DNA from: Arthrobacter terricola
GTDB lineage: Bacteria; Actinomycetota; Actinomycetes; Actinomycetales; Micrococcaceae
DNA: 64,000 nucleotides
NCBI RefSeq assembly: GCF_004354015.1
Contig: NZ_SMRU01000008.1
Coordinates: 115,803 to 179,802, forward strand
Direction of reading: 5' to 3'
Shown here: positions 46,562 through 58,021 of the stretch, one piece after another
How positions within the stretch are numbered: the first letter of the stretch is position 1
Layout of the letters: each line of letters begins with the position of its first letter
The notes under the pieces: generated by a model
What the model was told of the DNA's origin: nothing
Seen by the model: only the letters and a program-made list of their open reading frames with translations
Database searches by the model: none
Made by a program: the position numbers and the translations under genes

Positions 46562-47161
46562 TCAGTAGACCTCGAGGATCATCGCGAGGAGGCGGGCAGC
46601 CGCGGGCCTGGCAGCGTGTTCCTCGGCCCATTGGGCGCGGGATAGTGCCTTGCTGACGGCCTGGGTACTGATTCCCAGTTCCTGGGCCACGGTCTTCTGC
46701 TGTCCGCGCACTCCCGGAGTCAACAGATCCAGGACGCGCCACTCGGCAACACTGCGGTGCTGCACGATGTGTCCCAAGAGCCTTAACACTGCCTCCGATT
46801 CGGCGGCCAGGGCGGCAATCGGCCCTTCGACGGCCACAGGCACACGCTCCTTGCCGCTCCGCAAGCGATCCACGGCCCGGCGTGCGTAGACCAGACCATG
46901 TCCGGAGGCGTCCTTGATTTGGCTCGGCAGGGGTTCGTTGACCGGACCCACTCCGATGCCCACGTACCACCGTCCGGTCCGCAACGCGATGAGGGCCGTT
47001 TCGACGGCCTGGTGCGGGGCGTCGACGATGCCTTGGACTTCGTCCTCCACGGAGCGGTCAAAGTCCAAGCGCGCAGGAATGTGCCGCAAGTCTTTAAGTA
47101 ACTGCGGAACGAGGTCTCCGTCGCTGCGGCTGTCGCGTTGGTTGATCGTCAGCGTGAACAT
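46562..47161 (-). CDS. SatD-like protein with C-terminal helix-turn-helix
   Basis: Protein of 199 aa resembling the SatD family in plan. An N-terminal region has RDSRSDGDLVPQLLKDL, EDEVQGIV and WYVGIGVGPVN followed by DASGHGLVYARRAVDRL. A C-terminal helix-turn-helix (about 145-185, QQKTVAQELGISTQAVSKAL) looks like sigma-region-4 or MarR-type DNA-binding helices. Its role is unknown; streptococcal SatD is linked to acid tolerance. The next gene downstream on the same strand is the FUSC protein, 131 bp away. Confidence 0.68.
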   Translation of the reverse strand: MFTLTINQRDSRSDGDLVPQLLKDLRHIPARLDFDRSVEDEVQGIVDAPHQAVETALIALRTGRWYVGIGVGPVNEPLPSQIKDASGHGLVYARRAVDRLRSGKERVPVAVEGPIAALAAESEAVLRLLGHIVQHRSVAEWRVLDLLTPGVRGQQKTVAQELGISTQAVSKALSRAQWAEEHAARPAAARLLAMILEVY

Positions 47162-47253
47162 GGTTGATCAATCATTGCCGGGAGGTAGCCGACTTTCAAG
47201 CAATTAATCCCAAGGTGCTTCTGGACTCCCCATTAGCAAGCGCCATTAACCAA

Positions 47254-47300
47254 CGACGGCGGCGGGTGCGGTCCACATGGAACCGCACCCGCCGCCGTCG
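47254..47300 (-). terminator. Terminator of ppa
   Basis: A 19-bp perfect stem (47254-47272 with 47282-47300) closes a 9-nt loop, 50 bp after the ppa stop on the minus strand. Confidence 0.85.
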
Positions 47301-47349
47301 TACAAGTCAGTCGTGCGAGTCACAAGGCGCTGGGCGCCTTGTGAGAAGG

Positions 47350-47838
47350 TTAGTGGCCTTCGGCCGCGAAACGCTTGATGGAGGCTTCGAGTTCGGCCTC
47401 GGCAGCTGCGCGGTCGGCCCAGCCTTCGGCCTTGACCCACTTGCCCGGCTCGAGGTCCTTGTAACGCGTGAAGAAGTGCTCGATTTCCTTGATCAGGAAT
47501 TCGCTGACATCCGAGATTTCCTGGATGTGGTCGAAACGCGCGTCTGCGGGAACGCACAGGACCTTGGCGTCTCCACCGCCGTCGTCGGTCATGTTGAAGA
47601 CGCCGATCGGGCGGGATTCGACGATGACGCCCGGGTACAGGTCGAAGTCCTGCAGGAGCACGAGTGCGTCCAGGGGATCGCCGTCTTCGCCCAACGTGTT
47701 CTCGAAGAACCCGTAGTGGGTGGGGTACTGCATGGACGTGAACAGGACGCGGTCCAGGCGGACGCGACCGGTCTCGTGGTCAACTTCGTACTTGACGCGC
47801 GATCCCTTCGGGATCTCGATCGTGACGTCGTGCTTCAT
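47350..47838 (-). CDS. ppa: Inorganic pyrophosphatase (family I)
   Basis: Hydrolyses pyrophosphate. The 162-aa sequence has the family I pattern: [14 protein letters not shown] near the N-terminus, [12 protein letters not shown] (metal-binding Asps) and [13 protein letters not shown]. Length and motifs are normal. ATG at 47838, TAA stop. Divergent from dacB. Confidence 0.97.
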   Translation of the reverse strand: MKHDVTIEIPKGSRVKYEVDHETGRVRLDRVLFTSMQYPTHYGFFENTLGEDGDPLDALVLLQDFDLYPGVIVESRPIGVFNMTDDGGGDAKVLCVPADARFDHIQEISDVSEFLIKEIEHFFTRYKDLEPGKWVKAEGWADRAAAEAELEASIKRFAAEGH

Positions 47839-47973
47839 GGAATGCTCCTTGGCGGTATTGGCATGGGCGCGGCAGGAGAACAGCCGACGCCGCCGACTAC
47901 TATTGAGGATATAGCGAGAGGCCCAAGTTTCTTGAAACGGTGGGACATTCAAGACTTTGAGGACTAAAGCTGC

Positions 47974-49581
47974 ATGAAGGGCGTTGACGAGGCAGAGGCT
48001 GCAAAGCCCGCTTCGGATCAAGAAGCAAGCCACGCGCTCCGGCCGCGGAAGGCCGGGAAATCTGGCAATTCCGGTAAACCCGGAGAACCCGGCAAGGCCG
48101 GCAAACAGGGAAAGCAACGCACATCCGGAAATAGAGAATCCAAGGCAATTCTCCGTTTCCTGCCATTGCTTTTGTTGACCGCGGTCATTGCCGCCTTGGC
48201 CGTTCCGATGGGGCTCGGCGTCGCGTCCGGATTCTTCGGCTTTCCCGGTCCTTCCTCCGCGTCCTCGCCCAAGGTTCCTGCATGGCAGCAGGTCCCCAGC
48301 GAGTTGAGCCGGACCCAAGTGGTGGCACCTTTGGATCCTTCGGCGCCCGTGCCGATGCCGGCGAGCGTCGACCGGCAGGTCAACGCCGCCCTGAATCCCG
48401 ACGGCGGGGGAGACTTCACCGGCGTCGTTCAGGATGCCTTGACCGGACAGACCCTTTTCGATCGCGACGGCACCAAGAGCCGCATTCCTGCGTCCAACAT
48501 GAAGCTGCTCACCGCCGTCGCCGCCCTTCGCGCGATTGGACCGGAAACCCGCTTCAGCACGCGCGTCCTGGCTGGGGCATCGCCGTCGACCATCGTGTTG
48601 AGCGCCGGCGGTGACGTCCTGCTCGGTGCCGGGCCGTCGCAACCCGGCGAGGTCCTGGGCCGCGCGGGCCTCGAAACCTTGGCCGCCGACGCCGCGAAGG
48701 CCTTGCAGGACCGCGGAGTCAAGGGCGCGGTCACTGTGCAGTTGGACGACACCATGTTCACTGGTCCCGCCCTGAACCCGGCGTGGCAGATCGAAGATGT
48801 CGAGGCGGGCGAAACGGCTCCGGTCTTTCCGCTGGCTTTGAATTCGGCGCGGACCAGCCCGGACTCCACTTCGGGGCCGCGGCCGCAAGATGCCGCGCTG
48901 ACCGCCGCGCAGGAGTTCGCGGCGAAGCTCCAGGCCGCGGGTGCCTCAGCAGGGTTCACGGTGGCCCCGGACGTGGAGCGGGCGAAGGCTCCGGCCGGAA
49001 AGCCCGAGGTCCTCGCGAGCGTGGAATCCGCCACCGTCCGCCAGCAGATCGACTTGATGCTCGAAACCTCGGACAACTACCTCGCCGAGACCTTCGGCCG
49101 TCTGGTCGCACTGTCCATGGGACAACCGGGAACGTACGACGCCGCGACGGCGGCTGTCAGCGCCCAGCTCGCCCAAGCGGGAATCGCCACGGATTCGATG
49201 CACTTGGCCGACGTCTCCGGCCTGGCCTTGGGCAACCAAGTGTCTACACGCCAGTTCGCGGACGTGGTCAGGGCCATTACCTCCGGTCCGGATACCAGGC
49301 TCCGCGCGGCGTTGGCGGGCTTCCCCGTGGCGGGTCTGACAGGAACGCTTGGCGACCGCTACGGCGACGCGAGCACATCCCAAGGCGCCGGCTTGGTCCG
49401 GGCGAAAACCGGTACTTTGAATTCGGTCATCGCGTTGAGCGGCTACGTGGTGGACGCGGACGGACGCCTGTTGGTGTTCTCCTTCATCGGGAACGGACTG
49501 ACGCCGGGGGCCGCGGGAAACAAGACAGCCTTGGACAGGTCCGCCACTGCGTTGGCATCATGCGGGTGCCAAGCGGGCTGA
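47974..49581 (+). CDS. dacB: D-alanyl-D-alanine carboxypeptidase/endopeptidase (S13) with collagen-like N-terminal tract
   Basis: Cell-wall peptidase (PBP4 type) of 535 aa that trims peptidoglycan stem peptides. SNMK (174-177, catalytic Ser174), SDN (366-368) and KTG (478-480) are all present, and the large insert between motifs 1 and 2 is typical. A transmembrane helix lies at about 60-88. The cytoplasmic N-terminus has seven perfect Gly-X-Y triplets (Gly at 28, 31, 34, 37, 40, 43, 46) with Lys/Pro in X-Y places. The ATG at 47974 has a GAGGA site about 11 nt upstream. Divergent from ppa. Confidence 0.94.
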   Translation: MKGVDEAEAAKPASDQEASHALRPRKAGKSGNSGKPGEPGKAGKQGKQRTSGNRESKAILRFLPLLLLTAVIAALAVPMGLGVASGFFGFPGPSSASSPKVPAWQQVPSELSRTQVVAPLDPSAPVPMPASVDRQVNAALNPDGGGDFTGVVQDALTGQTLFDRDGTKSRIPASNMKLLTAVAALRAIGPETRFSTRVLAGASPSTIVLSAGGDVLLGAGPSQPGEVLGRAGLETLAADAAKALQDRGVKGAVTVQLDDTMFTGPALNPAWQIEDVEAGETAPVFPLALNSARTSPDSTSGPRPQDAALTAAQEFAAKLQAAGASAGFTVAPDVERAKAPAGKPEVLASVESATVRQQIDLMLETSDNYLAETFGRLVALSMGQPGTYDAATAAVSAQLAQAGIATDSMHLADVSGLALGNQVSTRQFADVVRAITSGPDTRLRAALAGFPVAGLTGTLGDRYGDASTSQGAGLVRAKTGTLNSVIALSGYVVDADGRLLVFSFIGNGLTPGAAGNKTALDRSATALASCGCQAG

Positions 49582-49767
49582 CGGCTCGCGTCCGAGCCGC
49601 GCGTGCCGACAAACGCGCCCGTTCCGGACCGCTGCACCCACTGAGGACGCCGGCACCCGGTGGGCCGGGTGCGCAAGTCCTTTAAAGGTGCGTGTTCGCG
49701 CCCAATAGCCGACCCGACGTTCGCCGCTGAGCGAACTTAAGGGACTTGCACAGCCCGCTGTGTTCTG

Positions 49768-50880
49768 ATGGATCGTATGGAGACTCAGCAGCAACCCCAG
49801 TCCCTCATCAACTGGGAGCTGGCCGCTTCCACGGCTGCCCGGCTCGCTCCCGCAGGCCCGGCAATGAGCCCGGTCGAAATCGCCAAAGCAGTGGACAGCC
49901 TGCGTTCCAGCGCGGACATCTCGGTCCCGCATGTGCACGAGATCACCCGGCTCGAAGCCGCGCGCGACCTTCGCGATTCGCACGTCCTGGTGGTGGACCG
50001 GGCCTCGTGGGCGAAAGCCAATACCCAAAGCTTCGCGGTCATGCTCCAACCTGCCCTCCGGCAAATGCTGGATTCCCGGCGCGGCCCCGCGCTGACTCCG
50101 GTGGCCGCGGCGGCGAGCGGCGCCATCACCGGCAGCCAACTCGGCGCCGTGCTTGCGTTCCTGTCGAGCAAAGTCCTTGGCCAGTACGATCCCTTTGCGT
50201 CCTTGGCCCCGGAATCCAAGGCCCCGCCGGCGGGCAGGCTCCTGCTGGTCGCGCCGAACATCATCTCCGTGGAGCGCGAACTCGCCGTGGATCCCGATGA
50301 TTTCCGCTTGTGGGTCTGCCTCCACGAACAAACCCACCGCGTGCAGTTTGCTGCCGCGCCGTGGCTTCGGACCCACATGCTGGAGGAAATCGAGCGGCTT
50401 AGCACCAACCTCCTCGGCAACGTCGATTCCATCATGGACCGGGCCACTGCGGCCGCGCGGTCGTTGCGTGATCGTTCCGCAGGTGCGATTCCAGGCCGGG
50501 GAGCCATCCTGGACTTGTTGCAGAACCCCGAGGAAAAGGCCTCGCTTTCGCACCTCACCGCGGTGATGAGCCTCTTGGAGGGCCACGCGAACGTGGTGAT
50601 GGACGCCGTCGATTCCACCCTGGTCCCCACGGTTAAGACCATCAGGCAGCGGTTCAACCAGCGGGGCAAGGACCGCGGAGTGATGGAAAAGTTCATCCGC
50701 AGCCTCCTCGGGCTCGATGCCAAGATGCGCCAATACAGCGACGGCGCCAAGTTCGTCCGCGCTGTTGTTGCCGTGGCCGGAATGGAAGGGCTCAACCGGG
50801 TATGGGAATCGGCCGAGCACTTGCCCACGGAGTCCGAGATCCACGACGCCAAGCTGTGGCTTGAGCGGATGGGTCTGTGA
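49768..50880 (+). CDS. Zincin-like metalloprotease of the zinicin_2/F420-associated family
   Basis: Protein of 370 aa with the zinc motif HEQTH (186-190) in CLHEQTHRVQF and a later EGHANVV that could give the third ligand. The family is annotated as zinc-dependent metalloprotease and in some genomes as F420-biosynthesis-associated; its substrate is unknown. It sits directly before tilS with a GTGA overlap, a conserved actinobacterial arrangement. The ATG at 49768 or one three codons later may be used. Confidence 0.88.
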   Translation: MDRMETQQQPQSLINWELAASTAARLAPAGPAMSPVEIAKAVDSLRSSADISVPHVHEITRLEAARDLRDSHVLVVDRASWAKANTQSFAVMLQPALRQMLDSRRGPALTPVAAAASGAITGSQLGAVLAFLSSKVLGQYDPFASLAPESKAPPAGRLLLVAPNIISVERELAVDPDDFRLWVCLHEQTHRVQFAAAPWLRTHMLEEIERLSTNLLGNVDSIMDRATAAARSLRDRSAGAIPGRGAILDLLQNPEEKASLSHLTAVMSLLEGHANVVMDAVDSTLVPTVKTIRQRFNQRGKDRGVMEKFIRSLLGLDAKMRQYSDGAKFVRAVVAVAGMEGLNRVWESAEHLPTESEIHDAKLWLERMGL

Positions 50881-52022
50881 CGGCCGGAACCGACGCCGAT
50901 CCCAGCGCGCCTGGCGTTCCCGCGCCTGCCATTGTAAGGAGCAGCGGACGACGGCGGCCCGGTCGTTTGGCGCCCGTCGTCGGCAAAGCGCGGAACCTGG
51001 TGCAGGACGCCCTGGCCTCGGCAGGCTACCCGGAGCGGATCCTGGTTGCCTGCAGCGGCGGCCCGGACTCCTTGGCCCTGGCTTCCGTGGTTTCCTACTT
51101 TGCCCGTCGGGGCCACGTCCACGGGCACCCGGTGAGCGCTGCCGCCGTCGTAGTCGATCATCAGTTGCAGGAAGGCTCGGGCGAGGTCGCCGCGCACACT
51201 GCCGCGATCCTGGAAGAGCTGGGTTTGTCGCCGGTGCAGGTGCGGACTATCGAGGTGGCGTCAACAGGGTTCGGCCCTGAAGCCGCCGCGCGCGACGCCA
51301 GGCATGCCGCGCTGGATGCCGCGGCTGAGGATCTCGGCTGCCAATTCATCCTGCTTGGCCACACTTTGGATGACCAGGCGGAGCAAGTATTGCTAGGCCT
51401 CGCCCGGGGTTCGGGAACCCGTTCCCTCGCTGGAATGCGGGCAGCCAGGGGGAAGCTCTTGAGGCCTTTCCTTGGCCTTCGTCGAACTGAAACCTTGGAA
51501 ATCTGCGAGGTCGAGGAACTCGAAGCCTGGCACGATCCCAGCAACGCGGACCCGGCTTTCGCCCGCTCGCGAACCCGGGTGGAAGTCATGCCGGTGCTGG
51601 AGGACAAACTCGGACCAGGCGTTGCCGAATCCCTCGCGCGAACCGCGGCGATCCTCCAGCAGGACGCCGATTTCCTGGAGGAGCTTGCCACGAAAAGCTA
51701 CGCGGGAATGGTGAACCGCACGGACGACGGCGTCTGGCTCCCGGAAGGTGCGTTGAGGGAACTCGCCCCAGCTCTCAGGTTCCGTGTCATCGCCAAGGCG
51801 GCGGCCGACGTCGGGGGCCAACAGCCCGGTTACGGTCGGCTCCATGCGGCCGAAGCGCTGCTCCGAAGGCAGGGGTCCGCGGGTCCCGTCCAATTGCCCG
51901 GCAACGTCAGCGTCTACCGCCTCTCGCTGAGCGAACTGGAGCGTGATGCGGCCGCTGGTCCCCGCGAGGGCGGCGGCTGTGGGAAGCTAGTATTCCGGCA
52001 TCACACATCGCCCCAACACTAG
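50877..52022 (+). CDS. tilS: tRNA(Ile)-lysidine synthetase
   Basis: Adds lysine to C34 of tRNA-Ile (CAU) so that it reads AUA. The 381-aa sequence has the PP-loop SGGPDS at 60-65, GHTLDDQAEQVLL and the PFLGLRRTET segment. The N-terminal 45 residues are a Pro/Ala/Arg extension. GTG at 50877 overlaps the previous stop. Gap to hpt is 31 bp. Confidence 0.95.
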   Translation: MTAGTDADPSAPGVPAPAIVRSSGRRRPGRLAPVVGKARNLVQDALASAGYPERILVACSGGPDSLALASVVSYFARRGHVHGHPVSAAAVVVDHQLQEGSGEVAAHTAAILEELGLSPVQVRTIEVASTGFGPEAAARDARHAALDAAAEDLGCQFILLGHTLDDQAEQVLLGLARGSGTRSLAGMRAARGKLLRPFLGLRRTETLEICEVEELEAWHDPSNADPAFARSRTRVEVMPVLEDKLGPGVAESLARTAAILQQDADFLEELATKSYAGMVNRTDDGVWLPEGALRELAPALRFRVIAKAAADVGGQQPGYGRLHAAEALLRRQGSAGPVQLPGNVSVYRLSLSELERDAAAGPREGGGCGKLVFRHHTSPQH

Positions 52023-52053
52023 CCGCACCCGAGCATCAACACAGGAGCCATTG

Positions 52054-52605
52054 GTGGATTCAAACGACGTCCAGGCAGACCTCAAGCACGTTCTCTACAC
52101 CAAGGAGCAGATCCAGCAACGAATCGGCGAACTGGCTGCACAGATCGACAAGGACTACGCAGGCCGTGAGCTGCTGATCGTTGGCGTGCTCAAGGGCGCC
52201 GTCATGGTCATGGCGGACCTCGCGCGTGCGCTCCACAGCCACGTCAGCATGGACTGGATGGCCGTGTCCTCCTACGGTTCGGGCACCCAGTCTTCCGGCG
52301 TCGTGCGCATCCTCAAGGACCTCGATACCGACCTCATGGGCAAGGACGTCCTGATTGTCGAGGACATCATCGACTCCGGCCTCACCTTGTCCTGGCTCAA
52401 GACCAACCTCGAATCCCGTGGCACGGCCTCCGTGGAAATCTGCACCGCATTCCGCAAGCCGGCAGCCGCCAAGGTGGAGATCGACGTCAAGTACGTCGGC
52501 TACGACCTCCCCAATGAATTCGTGGTCGGCTACGGCCTGGACTACGCCGAAAAGTACCGGAACCTCGAATTCATCGGTACCCTCGCCCCGCACGTTTACG
52601 AGTAA
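52054..52605 (+). CDS. hpt: Hypoxanthine phosphoribosyltransferase
   Basis: Purine salvage enzyme (hypoxanthine/guanine to IMP/GMP), 183 aa. The PRPP motif lies in VLIVEDIIDSGLTLSWL; VGVLKGAVMVMADL is the upstream phosphate loop. GTG at 52054 is preferred over a TTG 3 bp earlier because the AGGAG site then lies 6 nt away. It ends 31 bp before a strong terminator, so ftsH probably also has its own promoter. Confidence 0.95.
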   Translation: MDSNDVQADLKHVLYTKEQIQQRIGELAAQIDKDYAGRELLIVGVLKGAVMVMADLARALHSHVSMDWMAVSSYGSGTQSSGVVRILKDLDTDLMGKDVLIVEDIIDSGLTLSWLKTNLESRGTASVEICTAFRKPAAAKVEIDVKYVGYDLPNEFVVGYGLDYAEKYRNLEFIGTLAPHVYE

Positions 52606-52905
52606 TTCCCCGCCGCGGATTGATGGCGGAATGGAGAACGGCCGCCCGGAGGGGCGGTCGTTTTTTCTTTGGCCAGACCCGGCGATCCGACGCCGGACAC
52701 GCCTGATGTGCGCCGGCAGGGCTCCGGAACTTTTACGAGAGGTCGCTTTGGCGCAATTCCGTGTACGCCTAGAGGGAACTTTTGCACCTTACTATGCGTG
52801 AATCACTCCGAACGGTGTAAAGCTAGAAACTGACGCAGCACCACACGCGCGCAGAGGATGCGCCGTGCAGCACTACCAGGAGGGACGGGGCTGGCCCCCG
52901 AACAG
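52606..52905 (+). promoter_or_regulatory. hpt-ftsH intergenic region
   Basis: This 300-bp stretch holds the hpt terminator at its left end and presumably an ftsH promoter. The A/T-rich part around 52740-52830 (TTTTACGAG, TACTATGCG, GTGTAAAGC) is the likely place, but I cannot fix -35/-10 boxes. AGGAGG at 52878-52883 lies 22 nt before the ftsH ATG. Confidence 0.45.
52637..52670 (+). terminator. Rho-independent terminator of hpt
   Basis: AACGGCCGCCC (52637-52647) pairs with GGGCGGTCGTT (52652-52662) with one G-T wobble, around a GGAG loop, followed by TTTTTTCTTT. Confidence 0.9.
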
Positions 52906-54987
<2,082 letters not shown>

Positions 54988-54997
54988 GCTTTCTGCT

Positions 54998-55657
54998 GTG
55001 ACTCACATCGACGACGACGACTTCAGTGATGCCTTCGGCGGTTCGCCTGCCGGCGATCCGGAGGCATCCCCGGCAGGCCACCACTCCCACACCAAGGTCG
55101 ACCGCCCCCGCATCGAGGCGGCCGTCCGCGAGATCCTGATCGCTGTGGGAGAGGACCCGGACCGCGGGGGACTCCTGGACACGCCAAAGCGGGTGGCCAA
55201 GGCGTATGCCGAGGTCTTCGCCGGCCTCCACCAGGATCCCGAGCACGTTTTGTCCACCACATTCGACCTCGATCACGAGGAACTCGTGTTGGTCAAGGAC
55301 ATCCCGTTCTACTCCACGTGCGAACACCATTTAGTGCCGTTCCATGGGGTAGCCCACGTCGGGTACATCCCCTCGCATGATGGCAAGGTGACCGGGCTGA
55401 GCAAGCTGGCCCGCCTCGTTGACATCTATGCGCGTCGTCCCCAAGTGCAGGAACGCCTCACCACCCAGATCGTCGACGCCTTGGTCACCCACCTCAAACC
55501 CCGGGGTGCGATCGTCGTCGTCGAATGCGAACACATGTGCATGTCCATGCGTGGCATTCGCAAGCCCGGCGCGAAGACCGTCACCAGTGCGGTTCGCGGG
55601 CAGCTCCATGACCCGGCCACCCGTGCCGAAGCCATGAGCCTCATACTCGGAAGGTAA
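54998..55657 (+). CDS. folE: GTP cyclohydrolase I
   Basis: First step of folate synthesis: GTP to dihydroneopterin triphosphate. The 219-aa enzyme has the zinc/catalytic [26 protein letters not shown], and the late [14 protein letters not shown] with the third zinc Cys. The first 40 residues are an acidic His-containing extension. GTG at 54998 is the likely start; no clear ribosome site is present, but it is only 10 bp after ftsH, so coupling is possible. Confidence 0.96.
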   Translation: MTHIDDDDFSDAFGGSPAGDPEASPAGHHSHTKVDRPRIEAAVREILIAVGEDPDRGGLLDTPKRVAKAYAEVFAGLHQDPEHVLSTTFDLDHEELVLVKDIPFYSTCEHHLVPFHGVAHVGYIPSHDGKVTGLSKLARLVDIYARRPQVQERLTTQIVDALVTHLKPRGAIVVVECEHMCMSMRGIRKPGAKTVTSAVRGQLHDPATRAEAMSLILGR

Positions 55658-55665
55658 CGAACACG

Positions 55666-56571
55666 ATGGATTCCCTCGCAGCAGCCCCAGGCACGGGACC
55701 GGCAACGAGCCCCCTGCCTATCCTCCGCAAACCCCGCCCAGCCGCACGCTTCGCGGACTTGCCGGCCGACCGCACGCTGGTCATGGGAATTCTGAACGTC
55801 ACTCCTGATTCATTCAGCGATGGCGGAAAGCACCCCACAGCGGATTCCGCGATCGCGCACGGCTTGCGCATGTTGTACGCCGGCGCGGACATCATCGACG
55901 TCGGCGGGGAATCCACCCGCCCCGGCGCGGAGGCGGTCTCGCCCGAGGAAGAACAGCGCCGCGTCATTCCCGTCGTCCAGGCACTGGTGAAGGCCGGAGC
56001 GCTCGTCAGCATCGACACGACGCACGCGTCCACGGCCGGCGCCGCCCTGGAGGCCGGCGCGGCGATCATCAACGACGTCTCGGGCCTGAGCATCGAACCG
56101 GAAATGGTCGAACTCGTGGCACGCACCAAGGTGCCTTATGTCCTGACGCACCGCCGCGGCGACGCGGAAACCATGAACAGCCTGGCTGACTACGGCGATG
56201 TCGTCGAAGAAGTCATCGCGGAACTCAAGGAAGTCCGCGACAAGCTCTACGAGGCAGGGGTGGCGCCGGAGCAGGTCATCATCGATCCCGGCCTCGGCTT
56301 CTCGAAGGACGAGGAGCAGAACTGGCAGCTCCTCAAGTACGCCGACAGGCTCGACGAGCTCGGCCACAAGGTCTTGATCGGGGCATCGCGCAAGCGCTTC
56401 CTCGGGACCCTCCTGACCGTTGCCGGCAAGGCCGCCGCTCCCGAGGAGCGGGACCACGCCACTGCCGCGATTACGGCCATCAGTGCTGCCAACGGCGCTT
56501 GGGCAGTGCGCGTTCACGACGTCGGACCGAGCCTTGATGCGGTCAAGGTCGCCGCGCGGGTCAGGCACTAG
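55666..56571 (+). CDS. folP: Dihydropteroate synthase
   Basis: Joins p-aminobenzoate to the pterin; target of sulfonamides. The 301-aa TIM barrel has MGILNVTPDSFSDGG, DVGGESTRPGA, SIDTTHA, INDVSG, IIDPGLGFSK and GASRKRF. Loop 5 reads LTHRRGDAETM where many family members have MHMRGTPxTM. Start ATG at 55666, 8 bp after folE. Confidence 0.95.
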   Translation: MDSLAAAPGTGPATSPLPILRKPRPAARFADLPADRTLVMGILNVTPDSFSDGGKHPTADSAIAHGLRMLYAGADIIDVGGESTRPGAEAVSPEEEQRRVIPVVQALVKAGALVSIDTTHASTAGAALEAGAAIINDVSGLSIEPEMVELVARTKVPYVLTHRRGDAETMNSLADYGDVVEEVIAELKEVRDKLYEAGVAPEQVIIDPGLGFSKDEEQNWQLLKYADRLDELGHKVLIGASRKRFLGTLLTVAGKAAAPEERDHATAAITAISAANGAWAVRVHDVGPSLDAVKVAARVRH

Positions 56572-56600
56572 GTACCGTGAGCAAAGGGGGAGGGACCGGT

Positions 56601-56960
56601 TTGGACAAGATCACGCTGACCGGCGTGACCGCCGTCGGGCATCACGGAGTCTTCGACTTCGAACGGCGGGACGGCCAGCCGTTCGTCGTGGACGCGGTGC
56701 TGTACAAGGACTTCACCAAGGCCGCGGAGACCGACGACCTGCAGCACACCGCCCACTACGGTGAAGTTGCCGAATTCATCACCTCCCTCATCAGCGGCGA
56801 GCCGCTCAACCTCATCGAGGCCCTTGCCGTGCGGATCGCCGAAGGCATCCTGGACGGCTTTGACGTTGCCGCCGTTGACGTCACGGTCCACAAACCGAAG
56901 GCTCCCATCGAAGTGCCTTTCGGAGACGTCACTGTAAGCGTCCACCGGGAGCGCACATGA
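56601..56960 (+). CDS. folB: Dihydroneopterin aldolase
   Basis: Makes 6-hydroxymethyl-dihydropterin from dihydroneopterin. The 119-aa protein has GVFDFERRDGQPFVVD (active Glu region) and the late VTVHKPKAPI with the catalytic Lys. TTG at 56601 is chosen over GTG 56577 because a GGGGGAGGGA site lies at the right distance and the family starts here. ATGA overlap with folK. Confidence 0.93.
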   Translation: MDKITLTGVTAVGHHGVFDFERRDGQPFVVDAVLYKDFTKAAETDDLQHTAHYGEVAEFITSLISGEPLNLIEALAVRIAEGILDGFDVAAVDVTVHKPKAPIEVPFGDVTVSVHRERT

Positions 56961-57496
56961 CTTCGCGCTTCACGAAATCGATCCTTGCCCTCGGCAGCAA
57001 CCTCGGCGAACGTAACGACACCCTGTCCACCGCCGTCGCGGACCTCGTGGACGGCCCGGAAATCCGCTTGCTCGGGGTCTCGCCCGTAGTGCAGACCAAA
57101 GCCGTGGGCGGGCCTGCCGGCCAGCCGGACTTCCTCAACATGGTGATCGCGATTGAAACCACGCTCTCGCCGCTCGAATTGCTGCAGCACTGCCACGAGG
57201 TCGAGCAAAAGCACCATCGGGTCCGCGATGTCCGCTGGGGTCCGCGCACCCTTGACGTGGACATCATCGTGTACGGCGATGTCACCAGCGACGACGAAAC
57301 GCTGACCTTGCCGCACCCACGCGCCGCGGAACGCGCGTTTGTCCTGTATCCCTGGGCCCTGCTGGATCCCGCGGCGAGTCTGAACGGCGAAAGCGTGGCG
57401 GACCTGGCAGCCAAGGCGGAAGACTTTCCCGGGCTCCGGCCGTTCGACGGATTCGACGAGCCGGGAACCATAGCTGCCACGGGTGCGGTGGAGTAG
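56957..57496 (+). CDS. folK: Hydroxymethyldihydropterin pyrophosphokinase (HPPK)
   Basis: Transfers pyrophosphate from ATP to hydroxymethyl-dihydropterin. The 179-aa sequence has ALGSNLGERNDTL, FLNMVIAIETTLSPLELL, and the HPPK signature RWGPRTLDVDIIVYG with its metal Asps. Last of the four consecutive fol genes. Confidence 0.95.
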   Translation: MTSRFTKSILALGSNLGERNDTLSTAVADLVDGPEIRLLGVSPVVQTKAVGGPAGQPDFLNMVIAIETTLSPLELLQHCHEVEQKHHRVRDVRWGPRTLDVDIIVYGDVTSDDETLTLPHPRAAERAFVLYPWALLDPAASLNGESVADLAAKAEDFPGLRPFDGFDEPGTIAATGAVE

Positions 57497-57499
57497 ACC

Positions 57500-58021
57500 A
57501 TGAAGGCCATGCGTCCCCTCCTGCTGGCGATGATCGTCGTCGTCCTTGCCGCGGCCGGCTGGCTGGCCACCATTGCCACCACGCGCTACGGCATGGCCAC
57601 CCCGGTCCTTCCGCCGTCCGCGCTGGTCACGATGGGCGTCATCGCCGTGCTCACCCTGGTGATGGGCATCCGCGTGCTGCGGTGGCGCAATGGCAAGAAA
57701 AAGACCCTCCTTAGCCCGATCCTCGCGGCGCGAACCCTCATCCTGGCCCAGGCCTGCGCTTATGCCGGCGCCGTCCTGCTTGGCTGGCACGTGGGAATCG
57801 TGATTGAGCAGCTCCGGATCTGGACCCTTCGCAGCGACCAAGGAATTCTTTGGCTCGCGCTCATCATGGGCGTCGGCGGGCTCGTCATGACCATCGTGGG
57901 ACTCGTCGTTGAGCGGTTCTGCCGGATCCCTCCGGAGGACATGGAAGGCGGAACAGGCCTGCAAGACCGTCGCCACGGCGAGGCCAAAGGTGAGGGCGAA
58001 TATGCATACCGCGGCGATTGA
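57500..58021 (+). CDS. DUF3180 membrane protein
   Basis: Protein of 173 aa with four hydrophobic helices in two pairs (about 6-25, 42-60, 80-98, 118-140), typical of DUF3180, an actinobacterial family that regularly follows folK. Function is unknown. It starts 3 bp after folK and overlaps the next gene by 20 bp. Confidence 0.88.
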   Translation: MKAMRPLLLAMIVVVLAAAGWLATIATTRYGMATPVLPPSALVTMGVIAVLTLVMGIRVLRWRNGKKKTLLSPILAARTLILAQACAYAGAVLLGWHVGIVIEQLRIWTLRSDQGILWLALIMGVGGLVMTIVGLVVERFCRIPPEDMEGGTGLQDRRHGEAKGEGEYAYRGD

